A stretch of 64,000 nt of DNA from JAFGXT01 sp963677165 (GTDB taxonomy: Bacteria; Verrucomicrobiota; Lentisphaeria; Victivallales; SZUA-371): contig CAXXSX010000002.1 of NCBI GenBank assembly GCA_963677165.2, positions 3,906,001 to 3,970,000 on the forward strand, written 5' to 3'. The notes beneath the pieces were generated by a model, which was not told the origin of the DNA, did no database searches, and worked only from the letters and a program-made list of their open reading frames with translations. Both the position numbers and the translations under genes were made by a program. Shown one piece after another: positions 17,235-25,473 of this stretch (positions within the stretch are counted from its first letter, which is position 1; each line of letters starts with the position of its first letter).

Positions 17235-18029
17235 TTACCGGTTTATATAATGACGTCTGCGCTGTCTTTCCAGATTGTAGCTTTCCAGTTTCTTTTCGAG
17301 GAATCGGAAGTTAACGCTCTGGAGATCTTTTTCAATCGCGGATTCTTCCTGGCTGCGCAGGGTCAGAATTAGTTTACCTTTTTGCATCGCGAACACGATA
17401 AGTTCAGCTTCTTTGGGAGTAAGGCTCAACGTAATTGTATTATAGCTGCGGCGTCCGGTTTGCTGTTGGCCCATTCTTAGCGCTCCATAGTCCGAACCGG
17501 TTGCCAGTACTTTTACATATTGAAGTATAGTCATGGTGATAGTGTCAAGGGAACGATCCCCTTTCATTTCCGGGAATTTAAATGTTCCGATGATATCAAC
17601 ATTATCGCCTGGCTGAATCAGGTGGGAAACAGAAGCTATTGCATCAACAGGAATTGCAAGCGCACGTTCCTGCATAGGAATTCTGGAGGCCAGGCCGTTT
17701 CTCATTTCAGATGAAACTTTCAGATCGCTCCATTCCAAAATATGTCCGGGAGTAACTGATATATCAAGTTCACGTCCTAGAATTCTGCTGCGTTTAGCCC
17801 AGGGGATTTCTTTAAACGTATTTTTTTTGAAACGTTTTTGTTTGGATATTGCAATGTCGTCTGAATTGATTTTATCTCCGCGTGCCATGGGCTTAAGGAA
17901 TTTTATGAGAGAAACTTCGTGAGCTGCTCCCTGAATTTTTCGCCTCTCATATTCAATTTGTTGGTGGGTTAGGAAAAAAGCAAGTAACCCGAATAAGACC
18001 GCAGCAAGAAGAAGCAACTTTTGTTTCAT
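17235..18029 (-). CDS. cpaB: Flp pilus assembly protein CpaB (RcpC)
   Basis: A 264-aa protein with one N-terminal membrane helix (LLLAAVLFGLLAFFL) and a SAF/CpaB-type domain (LKPMARGDKINSDDIAI, ERALAIPVDAIASVSHLIQPGDNVDIIGTF), the signature of CpaB/RcpC. CpaB is periplasmic and works with the outer-membrane secretin. The C-terminal ~40 residues are basic and helical. It opens the cpaB-cpaF-tadB-tadC-DUF192-FHA-PEGA run. The 248-bp upstream gap holds the terminator of the secretin genes and, on the minus strand, a TATAAT at 18074-18069, so cpaB probably has its own promoter. Confidence 0.9.
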   Translation of the reverse strand: MKQKLLLLAAVLFGLLAFFLTHQQIEYERRKIQGAAHEVSLIKFLKPMARGDKINSDDIAISKQKRFKKNTFKEIPWAKRSRILGRELDISVTPGHILEWSDLKVSSEMRNGLASRIPMQERALAIPVDAIASVSHLIQPGDNVDIIGTFKFPEMKGDRSLDTITMTILQYVKVLATGSDYGALRMGQQQTGRRSYNTITLSLTPKEAELIVFAMQKGKLILTLRSQEESAIEKDLQSVNFRFLEKKLESYNLERQRRRHYINR

Positions 18030-18206
18030 AATTTATCTCAAGCCTTCATGAAGTTTTGTAATAATATGATTATACAGTACGAAATATACATCCTTTATGC
18101 TTATTGTCCAATGTCATATTCCGCTTAGCATAAAAATAATTTATGTCAGTACTGTGGTGTATGCCGGGTGTTTCTTTTGCAGAGTGCTTCAAGTGAAAGG
18201 CTTATA

Positions 18207-18252
18207 GAAAAAAAGTTGCCCGTTTTTACCTGGAGAACTGGTAAAAACGGGC
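18207..18252 (-). terminator. Strong intrinsic terminator after the secretin genes
   Basis: A perfect 13-bp inverted repeat, GCCCGTTTTTACC at 18218-18230 and GGTAAAAACGGGC at 18240-18252, with a 9-nt loop, is followed on the minus strand by AAC and a run of seven T (18213-18207). It ends the secretin transcript and separates it from cpaB. Confidence 0.9.
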
Positions 18253-18277
18253 GAGATCAGGATTGAGAGATATGCTG

Positions 18278-20119
18278 TTATTTAATTGGTTTATCGATCA
18301 GATACTGATCAAATCCCCAGGCATTGAAGCCTTCACCGGCATCCTTCGTTTTGCTGGTGATTTCAGAGATAGTTCCAGTTGCGGCTTCGCTGAGAGGAGC
18401 ATCAACTGATTTTGCGACGCATTCAGCGATAACGATCAGCTGGCTTTTCTTGGTGGATTCAGATTCAGAACCGAAGATCCAACCCAGTCCGGGAATTTCA
18501 CGCAGGTACGGTACACCGGATACGCTGCGGACAACTTCACTCTTGGTGACACCACCGATTGCGAAACGGTTACCTTTGTTGCCGATCATTACCTGAGTTT
18601 CAACACTGTTGTCAGAAAGACGCGGAGTGCCGTCTGCATTCCAGCCAACCAGGCTCTGGTTTTCGACAGTCACATCAAGAGTCGTTGAATTACGGCCGAT
18701 TGCCGGAGTTACAGTCATGGTGAAACCATAGCTGTCAGTAGCCGCAGTAGTTACCTGAGGTCCTTTCTGAGTGCCAAGCGCATAGTCTGTATCTTCAGTC
18801 CAAGCGTAAGTGTAAGTTATTGGATCAGTACCCGATGAGTCGGTGTAACTCCAGCTTTTTAGGGAAGTTGCTTCAGTCTGACGCCCCACATTCTCAGTAC
18901 CCTTCATAAAATAACCACTAGTGGCGGAGAGGATGTATTTGCCTATGGAGCCGCCACTGTTGTATTTTACTGCGTAGATAGTGCTGTTGCTTCCATAATA
19001 TTTGATAGACTCAGAATCATCTTTTGCGACAGTATAGTTTTTGCTGGAGTAATCATCTGCGCCAACATTCAGAGAGTACGCTGAAACAAGTGAACTACTA
19101 TCAGTGGTAGCCGTCTTGCTGCTGTAGAAAACCTGACTTTGTTCTGTGATTGAAGCTGCCTGACCATGTTTCACTACAACTTCACCGGAAGTCATGACTT
19201 TGGCTTTGCCGATGGTGGTCAGCAGATCCAGATACTTGGTGTTCCATTTTGGATTTAAGCTGAAGTACTGAGTATGATCTTCGCCGCCCCCCGGAACTAC
19301 TCCGCCTGAATAAGTGGCAGTCCAGTTGTTGCGGTATTTTCCGCCGACTGATAACAGATCCAATCCGTCGTTGTTTTTCCAGTTCTGGAAGTCAACACCG
19401 AGTTTTCCATCGTTTTCAGAATAAACTTCATAAACAGTGTACTTAACCGCGATCTGAAGGATCGGCTGGTCATAGTATTTGAGCATATTTTCAATATTTT
19501 TCTTACTGTATTTGGGGATAAAGAAGAGTATAGCATTCAGTTCGGGGTCAACGCTTATGGCGTCTTTTCCGTAAACTAGCTGATTTGAGCCGCTTGGGTC
19601 CATCCCAACATGTTGAATGAGAGTTCCAAGGGTGGTTGCATTGCGGTATTGAGGAAAATAAAGGAAACGATCAGAACCAGAAGAAGAAGTAAGTTTTTCC
19701 TTGTCAAGACTTGCGATAAGCTCATCAATGCCCATGCCGTCTGTCTGGGGGCCGAAGCGGTCTTCTTCCGCGGAAACCAGAACAAAACTGGTTCCATCGT
19801 TGTATTTGATGCATTCCACGCGGGTAGGACTGTCGCCAATTTTATTCGCGGTGAAGATATCGCGTAAATACGGACGAATTTCATACGGATCAGCGTTTTT
19901 CAGGCGATAAGCCTTAGTGACTACATATGGATCCGTATTATCGCGGATGAAATGAACAGTGTCTGTGTCTTTGTCGAGGTTCAGGCGGATCTGCGGTTGT
20001 ACGGATGTTGTGCCGTAAGCTTCAGTCGCAGCAGTGTTTGCGATAGCATGAGCATTGATTGCGCCACTGACCATGGCGGCAACACCCACTGTACTGAAAA
20101 GTATATTTTTAATTTTCAT
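18278..20119 (-). CDS. Secretin-like outer-membrane protein (second of a tandem pair)
   Basis: A 613-aa exported protein (signal peptide ending near VSGAINAHA; ribosome site AGGAA). N-terminal modules (residues ~60-240) resemble secretin N domains: FIRDNTDPYVVTKAYRLKNADPYEIRPYLRDIF, and FIPKYSKKNIENMLKYYDQP, which looks like the N-domain repeat. The C-terminal secretin homology region has TMTVTPAIGRNSTTLDVTVENQ and the hallmark VPYLREIPGLGWIFGSESES with the following QLIVIAECV strand. A long Ser/Thr/Tyr-rich insertion (residues ~330-450) interrupts the domain. It would form, alone or with its neighbour, the outer-membrane channel of the Tad system. It lies 28 bp downstream of its paralogue at 20148-21557. 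Confidence 0.85.
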   Translation of the reverse strand: MKIKNILFSTVGVAAMVSGAINAHAIANTAATEAYGTTSVQPQIRLNLDKDTDTVHFIRDNTDPYVVTKAYRLKNADPYEIRPYLRDIFTANKIGDSPTRVECIKYNDGTSFVLVSAEEDRFGPQTDGMGIDELIASLDKEKLTSSSGSDRFLYFPQYRNATTLGTLIQHVGMDPSGSNQLVYGKDAISVDPELNAILFFIPKYSKKNIENMLKYYDQPILQIAVKYTVYEVYSENDGKLGVDFQNWKNNDGLDLLSVGGKYRNNWTATYSGGVVPGGGEDHTQYFSLNPKWNTKYLDLLTTIGKAKVMTSGEVVVKHGQAASITEQSQVFYSSKTATTDSSSLVSAYSLNVGADDYSSKNYTVAKDDSESIKYYGSNSTIYAVKYNSGGSIGKYILSATSGYFMKGTENVGRQTEATSLKSWSYTDSSGTDPITYTYAWTEDTDYALGTQKGPQVTTAATDSYGFTMTVTPAIGRNSTTLDVTVENQSLVGWNADGTPRLSDNSVETQVMIGNKGNRFAIGGVTKSEVVRSVSGVPYLREIPGLGWIFGSESESTKKSQLIVIAECVAKSVDAPLSEAATGTISEITSKTKDAGEGFNAWGFDQYLIDKPIK

Positions 20120-20147
20120 GAGTTTTAATTCCTGTATCTTTTAATTA

Positions 20148-21557
20148 TTATTCAAAGTCTTTTTCGGTAAGCAGTTTACCACTGAGGTGGGCAAAGCTGT
20201 CTTCAGGATGAACCAGTCTGGCTTTGACGGTAACAAACAGCTTGGTGTCTTCGTCAATGCTGGTGGTGGTGCTGAAAAGATATTTCAGGTAAGGAATTTT
20301 ACACAGGAACGGGATGCCGATAACCTGTTCAATCTTTTGTTTCTGAGTGTACACTGCCAGTAGTTTTTCACTGCCGATCTGGACCGTCAGGTTTGATGCA
20401 ACCCCGGAAGCATCGGTAAGTTCAGTTCCGCTGTTATTACGTTCAACAACTTCCTTGTTGCTCAGGGTATAACCGAACTGAATTGTACCACCGAGAGAAG
20501 AATAGGTCGTATAGTCAAATCCGTTACCTTCGAACTGTTTGTCAGCTTCACCTGTTTTCTGGAAGCAGATTGCAGGCTTGGTGATTTCCAGAGTATATTC
20601 ATAATTCTGGCTGGCAACCACATTGGTCTCATCGGTGTCCAAATCTTTTTCGATGTTCTGCATCTGCGGAGAGAACGAGACTTTGTAAGTTTTTGTGCCG
20701 TTGGTGTCATTGGTGAAGGTCAAGGAACCTGTTGCCGCAATCTTGGCATCGCCTTTTTGCGACAGCATTCTGACGAAACTCATGTCAAACTGCGGTGCAA
20801 CGAACATACCGCCGTATGCGAATGATGAGAACTGGTCCATATTACCCAGGGCGTACTCCATTACTTCAACGGCCGCGTCTTCGAAACCTGCGGCGAACAG
20901 TTCCATGCCCGGACCATTTTTCCATGACAGATAATCAAGACCAAGGTCATTAAGAGTGCTCTGACGAACCTGATATACTTTCAGTTCTAATTCAACCTGA
21001 GGAACTGGATGATCCAGTTTTTTGGCCCACTTCATAACGGTGTTACCGTCAGACTTGGAATCCTGCCAGTAGATCATGTTTGAGTCAGAATCGTAATAAG
21101 TTGAACCATCACCACTTTTTACTCTGTTCTGAAGAATTTCCTGAATCACTTCGCCTTTACGGAATTTCGGGAGGTACGCAAAACGGTAGACGCCGGTACC
21201 GGCGATGACAGAACCTCTATTGTCTTTTACGTCGCATGGGTAATCAAGAGTTTCAACGATCTGGTCGATATACTTCATCATTGCAGATGGGCAACTGACA
21301 ACCAGAAACTGTTGTCCTCCGGCCTTGTAGTTCAGGCGTCCGACTCTAGAGTCTTCACTGTAACGTTTTACTGCGCCGAGAACCCATGGGGTCAGGTCTG
21401 CGGCCATGACGTGTTTTAGTTCATAGACTTTAGATACCATGTTGAGCTGGGCATCATCCTGTAAGAACAGGAGTTGCTTGACTTTTTCCGCATGAGCATT
21501 TCCAACAGCAATCCCCATTGCGGCTAGAAGGCACATAAAAAGTTTTGATTTTCTCAT
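20148..21557 (-). CDS. Secretin-like outer-membrane protein (first of a tandem pair)
   Basis: A 469-aa exported protein from the ATG at 21557 (AAGGAT upstream; a longer frame to 21668 starts in the leader). The signal peptide ends near GIAVGNAHA. The N-domain-like region (LKHVMAADLTPWVLGAVKRY, AYLPKFRKGEVIQEILQNRV) and the C-terminal secretin region (VSFSPQMQNIEKD, NLTVQIGSEKLLAVYTQ, IGIPFLCKIPYLKYLFSTTTS, LFVTVKARLV) match its larger neighbour in order and spacing. The IPFL.KIPYLKYLFS segment is the classical secretin signature. Two unequal secretins in one operon is unusual for a Tad locus and suggests a mixed channel or division of labour. Confidence 0.8.
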   Translation of the reverse strand: MRKSKLFMCLLAAMGIAVGNAHAEKVKQLLFLQDDAQLNMVSKVYELKHVMAADLTPWVLGAVKRYSEDSRVGRLNYKAGGQQFLVVSCPSAMMKYIDQIVETLDYPCDVKDNRGSVIAGTGVYRFAYLPKFRKGEVIQEILQNRVKSGDGSTYYDSDSNMIYWQDSKSDGNTVMKWAKKLDHPVPQVELELKVYQVRQSTLNDLGLDYLSWKNGPGMELFAAGFEDAAVEVMEYALGNMDQFSSFAYGGMFVAPQFDMSFVRMLSQKGDAKIAATGSLTFTNDTNGTKTYKVSFSPQMQNIEKDLDTDETNVVASQNYEYTLEITKPAICFQKTGEADKQFEGNGFDYTTYSSLGGTIQFGYTLSNKEVVERNNSGTELTDASGVASNLTVQIGSEKLLAVYTQKQKIEQVIGIPFLCKIPYLKYLFSTTTSIDEDTKLFVTVKARLVHPEDSFAHLSGKLLTEKDFE

Positions 21558-21590
21558 AATCCTTTTTTCCCTTTTTGTCCGGGTTAAATT

Positions 21591-21617
21591 ATTATATCCT
21601 TTTTTATATAAAAAGGA
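21591..21617 (-). promoter_or_regulatory. Candidate promoter with inverted repeat, secretin genes
   Basis: On the minus strand a perfect TATAAT (21596-21591) lies 33 nt before the ATG at 21557. Directly upstream of it is an inverted repeat TCCTTTTT-TATAT-AAAAAGGA (21597-21617) occupying the place of the usual spacer. No good -35 box is seen at 17 bp. The repeat may be an activator site. Confidence 0.4.
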
Positions 21618-22015
21618 CCGTATGGGCAGGTTTGCCTTATGTGAATAATATTTATATTGCAGCGACAAATTCCAGCGAGATTTGAATATGATAAATACAT
21701 TGCGAAAAGTCCCGATCTCTGGTGGATTGAAAAGGATAAAATTGTTAGAATATTTGTTGATGATTCTAATTTTGTAAGATGCTGGTTACATTGTTGTTCT
21801 TTTGCATATGGTATTATTCGAAATATAAAAAAAAACGCATAAAAGATTGTATTTTTTTAATAATGATTTACAGTAGAAGTTTCCTGTATTTCAGGATAGA
21901 CGTTTTTGTGTCGGATGTTTTCTGGTCAAATGGCCGTGGAAATGACTGGGATAGCGGTAGTTGGCAATACCGCACATGTAAAAATTATTATTAGCTTATG
22001 AGGACTTGAAATCAA
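21618..22015. other. Intergenic region between the secretin genes and argD
   Basis: About 400 bp between divergent units with no convincing gene. Short open frames on the plus strand (for example 21779-21994, 71 codons with one hydrophobic segment) lack a ribosome site and have no recognisable product. TGTGAATAATATTTATAT at 21640-21657 is a partial match to an arginine-repressor box (left half good, right half poor). A small hairpin GCGGTA/TACCGC lies at about 21954-21973, ~40 nt before the argD start. The argD ATG itself is preceded by AGGA. Confidence 0.3.
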
Positions 22016-23206
22016 ATGAACAACGAGTATGCCGGAGTGTTCGAGTTACAGAAAAAGTATGTGATGCCAACCTATTCACCAAAGAAATTGCTGGTGAGAG
22101 GGCAGGGCGCTTTTGTCTGGGACGATCAGGGCAACCGATATCTGGATTTCGGCAGTGGAATAAGCGTTTGTAATCTTGGACACTGCAATCCGGCTGTTTC
22201 CGAGGCGATAAAAAAACAAGTTGACAAACTGGTTCATGTATCAAACCTTTATATAAATGAAAATCAGCCTCGTCTGGCAGAGAAAATTATTAAACACGCT
22301 TTTGATGGTGTGGTGTTTTTTGCGAATAGTGGAGCTGAATCCAATGAAGGAATGATAAAATTCGTTCGTCAGTGGGGTTCGGATAAGGGACGGAGTGAGA
22401 TTATCACAATGAAAGATTCGTTCCATGGCCGTACCCTGGCGACTCTGGCAGCAACCGGACGAGCCAAATATCGTGTTGGTTTTGGACCGGATATGCCTGG
22501 ATTTAAAAATGTTCCGTTTAATGATGTTGATGCATTAAAAGCTGCAATTACTGATAAGACTGCCGCAGTTATGCTTGAGCCTGTTCAGGGTGAAGGCGGA
22601 ATTCTCCCGGTAAATAAGGAATATATCAAAGCAGTAAGAGAGCTGTGTGACGCTGAAGGAATTCTTCTGGTATTTGATGAAGTTCAGTGTGGTATGGGAC
22701 GTACCGGCAAATTTTTCGCATTTTCAAATTATGGTGTCGAACCTGATGCTGTATCAATGGCCAAGGCGCTCGGAAATGGCTTTCCAATTGGAGCGTTTAT
22801 TGTTAAACGTAAATATGCTGATGTATTAAAACCGGGTATGCATGCGTCTACTTTCGGCGGTACTCCGCTGGCTTGCGCTGCGGCCTGTGCTGTTATTGAT
22901 TATATTGATGATAATAATGTGCTGGAGAATTGTTCGAAACAGGGTGAATACCTCAAACAGGAACTTCTCGGATTCAAGGACAAATATGATTTTATTCAGG
23001 AGGTTCGCGGGCTCGGACTGATGATTGGAATCGTGCTTGATCGTCCGGCCGGAGAAATTATTCCGTCGTTACTTGAAAAGGGATTGATCGCATTGCCGGC
23101 AGGAGAAACGGTATTACGTTTACTGCCGCCGATCAATGTAACCCGTGAAGAGGTTGATGAAGCCCTGAAAATTATGAAAGAGGTTTTCGAGGAAGTAGAT
23201 AAGTAA
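22016..23206 (+). CDS. argD: Acetylornithine aminotransferase
   Basis: A 396-aa class III PLP-dependent aminotransferase converting N-acetylglutamate semialdehyde to N-acetylornithine in arginine synthesis. FFANSGAESNEGMIKFVRQW near the N-terminal third binds the cofactor phosphate. FDEVQCGMGRTGKFFAF contains the Asp that contacts the pyridine nitrogen, and SMAKALGNGFPIGAFIV has the Lys that forms the Schiff base. ASTFGGTPLACAAA is the next conserved segment. Length is normal. argF follows after 38 bp on the same strand, supporting ArgD rather than a GABA or ornithine transaminase. Confidence 0.93.
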   Translation: MNNEYAGVFELQKKYVMPTYSPKKLLVRGQGAFVWDDQGNRYLDFGSGISVCNLGHCNPAVSEAIKKQVDKLVHVSNLYINENQPRLAEKIIKHAFDGVVFFANSGAESNEGMIKFVRQWGSDKGRSEIITMKDSFHGRTLATLAATGRAKYRVGFGPDMPGFKNVPFNDVDALKAAITDKTAAVMLEPVQGEGGILPVNKEYIKAVRELCDAEGILLVFDEVQCGMGRTGKFFAFSNYGVEPDAVSMAKALGNGFPIGAFIVKRKYADVLKPGMHASTFGGTPLACAAACAVIDYIDDNNVLENCSKQGEYLKQELLGFKDKYDFIQEVRGLGLMIGIVLDRPAGEIIPSLLEKGLIALPAGETVLRLLPPINVTREEVDEALKIMKEVFEEVDK

Positions 23207-23244
23207 TTATCGTTCCGAGAAAAGAAAAAGGGAGTACGTGTTAA

Positions 23245-24159
23245 ATGATTAATAAATTGTTGACAGTTGCCGATATAGACAGAAAAACGCTGGACAAGCT
23301 TATGGACTTGTCTGCAAAACTGAAAGCAGAACGCGGACAAACCGCATATCGTCCGCTTGACGGGAAAAGCATTGCGTTGATTTTTGCTAAGTCATCGACC
23401 CGTACCCGTGTTTCGTTTGATATTGGTATCGTTGAACTTGGCGGATATCCGCTCTATTTGGAAACTGGAAAAATGCAGGTGGGGCGCGGTGAAACGATTG
23501 CTGATACCGCAAAAGTTCTGGGCCGTTATGTTCATGGTATCGTGATTAGAACCTATGAACATTCTGATGTTGAAGGTCTTGTTCAGTATTCCGGTGTGCC
23601 GGTAATTAATGCGCTTACTGATGATTATCATCCGTGCCAGGTGCTTACTGATCTGTTTACCATGCGTGAATTTAGTGGAAAACTGGATGGCCTTAAGTTG
23701 GCTTATGTCGGAGATGGCAGTTGTAATATGGCCAATTCGCTGATGTTGGCGGCTAAACTTGCCGGTGTCGAACTCGTTATTGGTTCACCGAAGGAATTTG
23801 CTCCTTCGGAAGATATTATGAATAGCGAATTTGGTACCGGGTCTGTTCGCTGGGAAACTGATCCAGCGAAAGCAGTAGAAGGCGCCGATTATATTTATAC
23901 CGATGTTTGGGTCAGTATGGGATGTGAAGAAGAATCAGCCCGTCGTTTGGAGATTTTAAAGCCTTTCCAGGTAAATATGGAACTGGTTAATAATGCGTCG
24001 CCGGATGTGAAGGTTCTACATTGTCTGCCGGCACATCGGAACGAGGAAATTACCGATGAAGTGATGGACTCGGATAAGTCTATTGTATTCGACCAAGCTG
24101 AAAACCGTTTGCATGTCCAAAAAGCGATCCTGGCAATGATGTTTGATTCAAGTCTTTAA
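23245..24159 (+). CDS. argF: Ornithine carbamoyltransferase
   Basis: A 304-aa enzyme that makes citrulline from ornithine and carbamoyl phosphate. SSTRTRVSFDIG near residue 50 is the carbamoyl-phosphate-binding motif. GRYVHGIVIRTYEH, NALTDDYHPCQVLTDLFT and HCLPAHRNEEITDEVMD (with the ornithine-binding Cys-Leu-Pro) follow at normal spacing. A ribosome site AAGGGAG precedes the ATG. It is the second gene of an argD-argF unit ended by an intrinsic terminator at 24191-24218. Confidence 0.95.
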   Translation: MINKLLTVADIDRKTLDKLMDLSAKLKAERGQTAYRPLDGKSIALIFAKSSTRTRVSFDIGIVELGGYPLYLETGKMQVGRGETIADTAKVLGRYVHGIVIRTYEHSDVEGLVQYSGVPVINALTDDYHPCQVLTDLFTMREFSGKLDGLKLAYVGDGSCNMANSLMLAAKLAGVELVIGSPKEFAPSEDIMNSEFGTGSVRWETDPAKAVEGADYIYTDVWVSMGCEEESARRLEILKPFQVNMELVNNASPDVKVLHCLPAHRNEEITDEVMDSDKSIVFDQAENRLHVQKAILAMMFDSSL

Positions 24160-24190
24160 GGATTGATCTTGAACTGAGATGAAATATGAA

Positions 24191-24218
24191 CGGCTGCTGT
24201 TTCGGCAGCCGTTTTTTT
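24191..24218 (+). terminator. Intrinsic terminator of argD-argF
   Basis: CGGCTGC (24191-24197), a 7-nt loop and GCAGCCG (24205-24211) are followed by seven T (24212-24218). It overlaps the last bases of the convergent lipoprotein gene. Confidence 0.92.
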
Positions 24219-24693
24219 ACATTTTTAGCAGATGCTCAAAGTCTTTTGGTGACAAGGGTTTTGGCTGTTCTCCCTTGTTTTGCTTGATATAGATAATATT
24301 TGCTTTCTTGGCGATTGAGATTTTCCATTCGCGTGAAGTCATTAAATCGCCTTGTAAAATAGCTGATACAACTTTCTTCTCTACCGGTTGACCGTGAATA
24401 TCCTTTTGGTCCTTGTAGTATATCGGCCACTTGATGAACATCCGACCTTCCTTGTGCCCGGTATATTGGAACCTGACTTTGGGAGTGGTGTAGTTTATTG
24501 TGTAAAGGTCATTACCGTTCAGCTTAAATTTTTTTGCTTCTTTTTCTAGAAAATAACGGGCACATTTTACCAGTGCCTTGGTTTCGTCTTTTGTTAGTTT
24601 GTCTCCTTCCGAGGCCACAAAGTTTTTGCTTTGGCAGGAGCAGAGCGTTACTCCAGTCAGCATCGCGATAAAAATGATAATAAGTCTATTCAT
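24217..24693 (-). CDS. Small lipoprotein of unknown function
   Basis: A 158-aa protein with a lipoprotein signal (GVTLCSCQSK, acylated Cys near residue 20) and ribosome site AGAGGA. The mature part has a helix (LTKDETKALVKCARYFLEKEAKKFKL) and then a beta-rich segment (YTINYTTPKVRFQYTGHKEGRMFIKWPIYYKD). No family is recognised. It is 12 bp downstream of the Nif3-like gene, the last gene of a three-gene unit. Confidence 0.75.
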   Translation of the reverse strand: MNRLIIIFIAMLTGVTLCSCQSKNFVASEGDKLTKDETKALVKCARYFLEKEAKKFKLNGNDLYTINYTTPKVRFQYTGHKEGRMFIKWPIYYKDQKDIHGQPVEKKVVSAILQGDLMTSREWKISIAKKANIIYIKQNKGEQPKPLSPKDFEHLLKM

Positions 24694-24705
24694 GTTCTTG
24701 TCCTC

Positions 24706-25473
24706 TTATAATCCGGTTGGAATATCGATGAATTCACATTCAATATTAAATTTATTTTTTACAAGTTCCATCATTTTTATGATCCCTGGTGTTTCTGACT
24801 TGTAATGGCCAAGTGTAATGACCGGCAGTTTGTATTCCAGCATGCCGTGGAACCATTCATGCATCATTTCTCCCGTGATCAGGCAATCAAGACCGGCTTC
24901 GACAGCGCCGGCGATTCCGTCCATTCCGGCGCCTCCGGAAACAATGCCGATGTTTTGTACTTCGGTAGATTCTTCGGCATTATAAATCGTAAAATCGCAG
25001 TCGAGCCTGTCTGCATAGATTTCTCCGATATTGGCAAGAGAGATTGCTTCGTTAATGGTTCCACATACGCCGATGTCATTGCCGTCATATTCACAGAACA
25101 TGCGGCGTTTTTTCAGATCAAGCATATCCGCCAGGATTGCATTATGTCCATATTGCGGGTGGGCGTCAAGTGGAAGATGTGCTCCGTATAGCGATATATT
25201 ATTATTGAACAGTAGTTTCATCCTGTCGGCGGTGTTGCCGGTAAAATACTGGAAGCCGCTGCGCCAGCTGATTCCGTGATGAACAAAGATAAAGTCGGCA
25301 TCGCGATCGGCCGCTGCTGCAAACAATGCGGAGCATCCGTCAACACCAAAAATTGCTTTGGAAACTTCCTGATTACCCTCTACTTGCAGTCCGTTGTTGG
25401 AGCAGTCGCCGCGAAATTCACTGAGTTTAAGCAGTTCGTCAAGATACGAGGTCAGTTCCTTGAGTTGTGTCAT
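24706..25473 (-). CDS. Nif3-like dinuclear metal-centre protein
   Basis: A 255-aa protein from the ATG at 25473 with AAGGAG upstream. The metal-binding residues of the NIF3/YbgI family are present: FIFVHHGISWR (His-His), YGAHLPLDAHPQYGHN (His, Asp) and, near the C-terminus, ITLGHYKSETPGI (His...Glu). GDCSNNGLQVEG at the N-terminus is also typical. The family forms hexameric rings with two metals per subunit; its cellular substrate is not settled (GTP cyclohydrolase-like and hydrolase roles have been proposed). It overlaps the metalloprotease-like gene by 35 bp. Confidence 0.9.
   Translation of the reverse strand: MTQLKELTSYLDELLKLSEFRGDCSNNGLQVEGNQEVSKAIFGVDGCSALFAAAADRDADFIFVHHGISWRSGFQYFTGNTADRMKLLFNNNISLYGAHLPLDAHPQYGHNAILADMLDLKKRRMFCEYDGNDIGVCGTINEAISLANIGEIYADRLDCDFTIYNAEESTEVQNIGIVSGGAGMDGIAGAVEAGLDCLITGEMMHEWFHGMLEYKLPVITLGHYKSETPGIIKMMELVKNKFNIECEFIDIPTGL

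Noticed and set aside
21640..21657. Arginine-repressor box upstream of argD
   Set aside because: Only the left half fits, it is ~360 bp from the gene, and no ArgR is seen; noted in the intergenic entry but not called.
21657..21994. Short plus-strand frames between the secretin genes and argD
   Set aside because: No ribosome sites, no recognisable domains and a base composition like spacer; described only as intergenic.
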